From an uncultured Bacteroidota bacterium (GTDB lineage Bacteria; Bacteroidota; Bacteroidia; Chitinophagales; Chitinophagaceae), in contig CAIVEW010000044.1 in NCBI GenBank assembly GCA_903905065.1, positions 1 to 64,000 on the forward strand: a stretch of 64,000 nucleotides of DNA, given 5' to 3'. The notes under the pieces were generated by a model. That model made no database searches. It worked only from the letters and a program-made list of their open reading frames with translations, and was not told the origin of the DNA. Position 1 is the first letter of the stretch; the number at the start of each line of letters is the position of its first letter. Positions 60,397-64,000 of the stretch are shown piece by piece. The translations under genes and the position numbers were made by a program.

Positions 60397-61524
60397 ATGC
60401 GAATTGCGGTAAATACACGGTTGCTGTTAAAAGGGAAGCTGGAAGGTATAGGTTGGTTTACTTATCAAACGCTGGAGCACATTGTCCGGAACCATCCTGA
60501 GCATGAGTTCTTCTTCTTTTTCGACCGGCCTTACGACCCTCAATTTGTTTTTGCTCCCAATGTTACACCCGTAGTCGTTCATCCGCAGGCCCGCCACCCC
60601 ATCTTATTTTACATCTGGTTTGAGTGGAGCGTACCGGCCATGCTGCGGAAATACAAGATCGACTTGTTTCTCTCCCCGGACGGTTACATGTCGTTGAGCA
60701 CAAAAGTGCCCACTTGCCTGGTGATACATGACCTCGCCTTTGAGCACTACCCGGAGCATTCGGTATGGTCGCACCGCATGTACTGGCGGCATTATTCACC
60801 GCTGTTTGCAAAAAAGGCGTCGCGAATAGTAACGGTGTCCACCTTCTCGAAGAATGACATTAGCACACGCTATGGTATCGAACCATCGAAAATAGACGTG
60901 GTATATAATGGCGCACACGATGAATATGTCCCGTTGACGGTGGAAGATAGGGAAGATGTAAAAAAGAAATACGCTGATGGCTGCGAATATTTTGTGTTTG
61001 CCGGAGCGCTGCATCCCCGTAAGAATATTGTGAACCTGCTGAAAGCTTTTGTGGTCTTCAAAAAGCGCCAGCACACCAATATGAAGCTGGTAATAGCCGG
61101 GCGCATGGCATGGAAATATGAAGAAGTGGAGCAGATGCGTTCTGAAATGTTGTTTAAGGAGGATGTGAAGTGGGTAGGCTATATGAATGTGGACGAGCTG
61201 TCAAGGGTTATTGGCGGCGCATACGCGTTGGTTTACGCATCGCTTTTCGAGGGCTTTGGAATACCCATACTTGAGGCGCTGCAATGCGATGTGCCGGCCA
61301 TCGTGAGCAATACGTCGTCTATGCCGGAAGTGGCCGGCGATGCAGGGTTGCTGGTAGATCCGACGGATGTGGACGATATAGCCAACAAAATGCACCTGCT
61401 CTATAAAGACGAGGCACTACGGAATAAGCTGATCGTTAATGCCCGTCAGCAAGTTAAAAAATTCGATTGGGGCCGGTCTGCGGTGAATTTGTGGGAAAGC
61501 ATGATGGAATGTGTTCACAAGTAA
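60397..61524 (+). CDS. Glycosyltransferase family 4 (GT-B fold)
   Basis: A 375-residue cytoplasmic enzyme that adds a sugar from a nucleotide donor to a glycan. The N-terminal domain opens with RIAVNTRLLLKGKLEGIGWFTYQTLEHI (glycine-rich acceptor loop). The donor-binding half has FVFAGALHPRKNIVNLLKAF and the EX7E motif ASLFEGFGIPILEALQCDVPAIVSNTSSMPEVAGDAGLLVDPTDVDDIA, with the two Glu. Close in sequence to mannosyltransferase-like members, but the sugar is not assignable. Divergent neighbour of a flippase. Confidence 0.93.
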   Translation: MRIAVNTRLLLKGKLEGIGWFTYQTLEHIVRNHPEHEFFFFFDRPYDPQFVFAPNVTPVVVHPQARHPILFYIWFEWSVPAMLRKYKIDLFLSPDGYMSLSTKVPTCLVIHDLAFEHYPEHSVWSHRMYWRHYSPLFAKKASRIVTVSTFSKNDISTRYGIEPSKIDVVYNGAHDEYVPLTVEDREDVKKKYADGCEYFVFAGALHPRKNIVNLLKAFVVFKKRQHTNMKLVIAGRMAWKYEEVEQMRSEMLFKEDVKWVGYMNVDELSRVIGGAYALVYASLFEGFGIPILEALQCDVPAIVSNTSSMPEVAGDAGLLVDPTDVDDIANKMHLLYKDEALRNKLIVNARQQVKKFDWGRSAVNLWESMMECVHK

Positions 61525-61562
61525 CTTTGACGCCTGCGATAAGAAGGAACATTTACTAAATC

Positions 61563-61586
61563 AAAAAGCCCCTTAATGGGGCTTTT
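61563..61586. terminator. Bidirectional terminator between glycosyltransferase and rho genes
   Basis: AAAAGCCCC / GGGGCTTTT 9-bp stem with a TTAAT(G)-type loop; A-tract before and T-tract after, so it can end the plus-strand glycosyltransferase transcript or the minus-strand rho transcript. Confidence 0.8.
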
Positions 61587-61686
61587 GATTTGGGAGCACC
61601 TGAGTAAGATGCCGAAATATAAATAGTATCTATGCTGCTTGCTTTTTCTTATCATTCTGATTCTTCTATCCTGGAGATACTGGCCC

Positions 61687-63402
61687 TTATTTGTTCATTG
61701 TGGCAAGGAACTCTTCGTTACTCTTGGTCCCCTTCATTTGCTGAAGGAGGAAGTGCATGGCTTCATCGGTGTTCATATCTGCTATGTGATTGCGCAGCAG
61801 CCACATCTTGTTTTGAACATCCTTGTCCATCAACAGATCGTCGCGACGGGTAGACGATGAGGTGATATCGATAGCGGGATAGATACGTTTGTTGGCGAGT
61901 TTGCGGTCAAGCTGCAGTTCCATGTTGCCCGTACCCTTGAATTCTTCAAAGATCACCTCGTCCATTTTGGAGCCGGTATCAATGAGGGCTGTAGCCAATA
62001 TCGTCAGCGAACCGCCGTTCTCAATTTTACGCGCCGCACCAAAGAATTGCTTTGGCTTCTGCATAGCGTTTGCTTCCACACCACCACTCAGTACCTTGCC
62101 ACTTGCGGGAGCTACCGTGTTGTGTGCGCGTGCCAGGCGTGTGATGGAATCGAGCAGGATCACTACGTCGTGGCCCACTTCTACAAGCCTTTTTGCTTTT
62201 TGCAACGCTATAGTTGATACTTTCACGTGTTTATCGGCAGGCTCATCGAATGTAGATGCAATAACCTCAGCGCGAACACTGCGCTGCATGTCGGTAACTT
62301 CCTCAGGACGTTCATCCACAAGTACGATCATCAGATAGCACTCGGGATGATTCGCGGCTATGGCGTTCGCCACCTCCTTAAGCAGCATCGTCTTACCTGT
62401 TTTTGGCTGCGCCACGATGAGGCCGCGCTGGCCCTTACCTATAGGCGTGAACAGGTCCATAATACGAGTACTATAGTTGCCGCCGGTGGTGGTAAGGCTC
62501 AGCTTCTCGAATGGGAACAATGGGGTCAGGTAGTCGAATGGCACGCGGTCGCGTATCTCATCCGGCAATCTGCCGTTAATTGTTTCCACTTTCAACAGTG
62601 CAAAATACTTCTCACCCTCTTTTGGCGGGCGCACATTGCCTTTTACGGTGTCACCTGTTTTAAGGCCAAATAATTTTATCTGTGATGGGGATACATAAAT
62701 ATCATCGGGAGAGCTGAGGTAGTTATAATCGCTGCTGCGCAGGAAGCCATAACCGTCTGGCATCATTTCCAGCACACCCTCGCTTGCTACTACACCTTCA
62801 AACTCAAGATTGAAATTGCTTTGTGGTTTTTCCTCGCGGCGGGGAAGCCGGTTATATGCCTGGTGTGGCGCCTGTTGCGGCTTCTCCGGTTCTGCCTCGG
62901 CAGGTTGCTGGGGCTGCACTTCCGGAGATTCGGTGGGCATAGTAATGCCATTGCCACCATTGTCATTGTTGCCGCCTTGTGTATTAACCGGCGTAACGGC
63001 CGGTGCCGGTTTTTGTTCTGCAACTGGAGCTTCTCTTTTTACGTCGGTTCTTTTGTGTAATGGCAGTTGGTCCGCTTCTACAGCTTTTGGCATTGCATCC
63101 GGTGCATATTCTTCTTTTGGCTTACGTAGACGGCGCTTTTTATCGCCTGCATCGGCAGTTTCTTCATTTGATGCCGGTTGCGCTGCAGTAACTACGGTTG
63201 CAGGAGCATCAGTCACTTCTTCTTTAGGTTTGCGGCCACGCTTCTTTTTAGGTTCTTCGGCGCTGCCCGCCTGCCGCTCCAGTATTTTATCAACTAATGA
63301 CTTTTTGTCAAGCGAGGCGGTGTTCCGGATCTTTAGTGAATCTGCTACGTCTATGAGCTCAGGAATGAGCATATCATTTAACTGCAAAATGTCGTAAGGC
63401 AT
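61687..63402 (-). CDS. rho: Transcription termination factor Rho with extended N-terminal region
   Basis: A 571-residue hexameric RNA helicase. Rho_N is at 1-46 ([25 protein letters not shown]). A disordered insert (about 50-190) follows, rich in Pro, Glu, Lys and Gln with basic clusters [12 protein letters not shown] and [11 protein letters not shown]. The RNA-binding cold-shock-like domain is at about 205-280 ([21 protein letters not shown]). The ATPase has Walker [18 protein letters not shown], Walker [17 protein letters not shown] and the Q-loop region [29 protein letters not shown]. Length exceeds E. coli Rho (419) because of the insert, as in other Bacteroidota. Confidence 0.96.
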   Translation of the reverse strand: MPYDILQLNDMLIPELIDVADSLKIRNTASLDKKSLVDKILERQAGSAEEPKKKRGRKPKEEVTDAPATVVTAAQPASNEETADAGDKKRRLRKPKEEYAPDAMPKAVEADQLPLHKRTDVKREAPVAEQKPAPAVTPVNTQGGNNDNGGNGITMPTESPEVQPQQPAEAEPEKPQQAPHQAYNRLPRREEKPQSNFNLEFEGVVASEGVLEMMPDGYGFLRSSDYNYLSSPDDIYVSPSQIKLFGLKTGDTVKGNVRPPKEGEKYFALLKVETINGRLPDEIRDRVPFDYLTPLFPFEKLSLTTTGGNYSTRIMDLFTPIGKGQRGLIVAQPKTGKTMLLKEVANAIAANHPECYLMIVLVDERPEEVTDMQRSVRAEVIASTFDEPADKHVKVSTIALQKAKRLVEVGHDVVILLDSITRLARAHNTVAPASGKVLSGGVEANAMQKPKQFFGAARKIENGGSLTILATALIDTGSKMDEVIFEEFKGTGNMELQLDRKLANKRIYPAIDITSSSTRRDDLLMDKDVQNKMWLLRNHIADMNTDEAMHFLLQQMKGTKSNEEFLATMNK

Positions 63403-63571
63403 GCTTAGGTTTTTTCTGAATAATTATTTTTTAAACACAAATAAGGCTTATCTCGAAATATCTATGATCTTGTTTGATAATGGGAACTTTCAGATAAACT
63501 GCGAAAGGCTGGAACAAATACTGTTTCCTTGCTGCAAGTTTACAACTGTTTTTGTAAATAAAGAAAAAAAG

Positions 63572-64000
63572 TTACTTTTTAAAGTTATAATCCTCAAAAG
63601 ACCGTGCCATGGTCTCTATCGTCTGCGGCAATGGGGTGTAAGCAAACTCCGGAAAAGCACGGAAAAGCTTTTGATTGTCATAATAGGAAAAGGAATTCGC
63701 ATTGGCGGCGGTCTCCTTTGTTATAAGGGTGTTTATGCCCACCTTGCGCAGCAAACCACTTACCTGCCAAGCAAGGGAAATCATTAATGAACTGCTAGCA
63801 AAGCGGGCTTGTTTTTTTCGCAGCGCTTTGGCCATTTCATTCAGTATTTCTTTATAAGAAAAATTGCCGTTACTCACGATGAAACGTTCGGCTTCCATTT
63901 CGGAAATCATGAGCATCACCATTGCTTTTACCACATCATCCGCCGAGACCCAGGAGGTCACTCCCTTCGGGTAAAATGGGAATTCCCGGTAAACCATCTT
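63572..64000 (-). CDS. NAD-dependent epimerase/dehydratase (SDR), 3' part
   Basis: The gene runs off the window; the C-terminal ~143 residues are seen. GVTSWVSADDVVKAMVMLMISEMEAERFIVSNGNFSYKEILNEMAKAL is the typical substrate-domain end of extended SDR proteins (YfcH/dihydroflavonol-reductase-like); no catalytic Tyr-x3-Lys is visible because it would be upstream. The C-terminal helix region is FAYTPLPQTIETMARSFEDYNF. Function beyond SDR cannot be stated. Confidence 0.75.
   Translation of the reverse strand, partial: KMVYREFPFYPKGVTSWVSADDVVKAMVMLMISEMEAERFIVSNGNFSYKEILNEMAKALRKKQARFASSSLMISLAWQVSGLLRKVGINTLITKETAANANSFSYYDNQKLFRAFPEFAYTPLPQTIETMARSFEDYNFKK

Overview
The window is a chromosomal segment of a member of the Bacteroidota, most likely a Chitinophagaceae-like genus. 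The evidence is: proteins with Por/type IX secretion (T9SS) C-terminal sorting domains; Bacteroidota -7 boxes (TAnnTTTG) in front of many genes; futalosine-type menaquinone genes; a bacterial geranylgeranylglyceryl-phosphate synthase; a FadL/SGNH-lipoprotein pair; and an IntDOT-like integrase. No rRNA, transposase or CRISPR array was seen. There is one tRNA, tRNA-Pro(GGG).

Layout. 0-6.5 kb: a T9SS LamG protein, kbl, a lipoprotein, a nitroreductase, a YceI protein, a secreted unknown and a threonine aldolase. 6.5-13.7 kb: a dihydroorotase/MutS-like/small membrane protein cluster, an outer-membrane barrel (Wzi/RemB-like), a polytopic membrane protein and three tiny lipoproteins. 13.7-24.1 kb: purH, fcl-gmd (GDP-fucose), gcvP, a ComF-type phosphoribosyltransferase and FadL plus an SGNH lipoprotein. 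24.1-24.8 kb is a gene-free gap between two terminators. 24.8-31.5 kb is a complete tripartite RND efflux operon (TetR-TolC-adaptor-pump) with a clear palindromic operator in front of tetR. 31.6-44.8 kb is dense housekeeping: mscL, GGGPS, an FAD oxidase, an Na+/solute symporter, a LOG protein, an O-methyltransferase, a glucosaminidase with LysM domains, hpt, mqnB-mqnD, a PTPS/QueD protein, folE and a DUF1569 protein.

44.9-50.1 kb is accessory DNA. An integrative element sits at the 3' end of tRNA-Pro. It carries a terminator and three GTGTCACCAT repeats next to the tRNA, a tyrosine recombinase, tiny membrane proteins, an XRE repressor facing a perfect 18-bp palindrome, a secreted unknown, an RteC-like protein and a VapE-type ATPase. 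Its right part is damaged: two 3'-truncated genes face each other near 49.74 kb.

50.2-64 kb returns to chromosomal style: a class III adenylate cyclase, a 1986-residue T9SS-exported nuclease with 19 Ig-like repeats, a PAS histidine kinase with a degenerate N box, a flippase and glycosyltransferase pair, rho, and the 3' part of an SDR epimerase.

Several unrelated REP-like palindromes are scattered between genes. One lies in frame inside gcvP.
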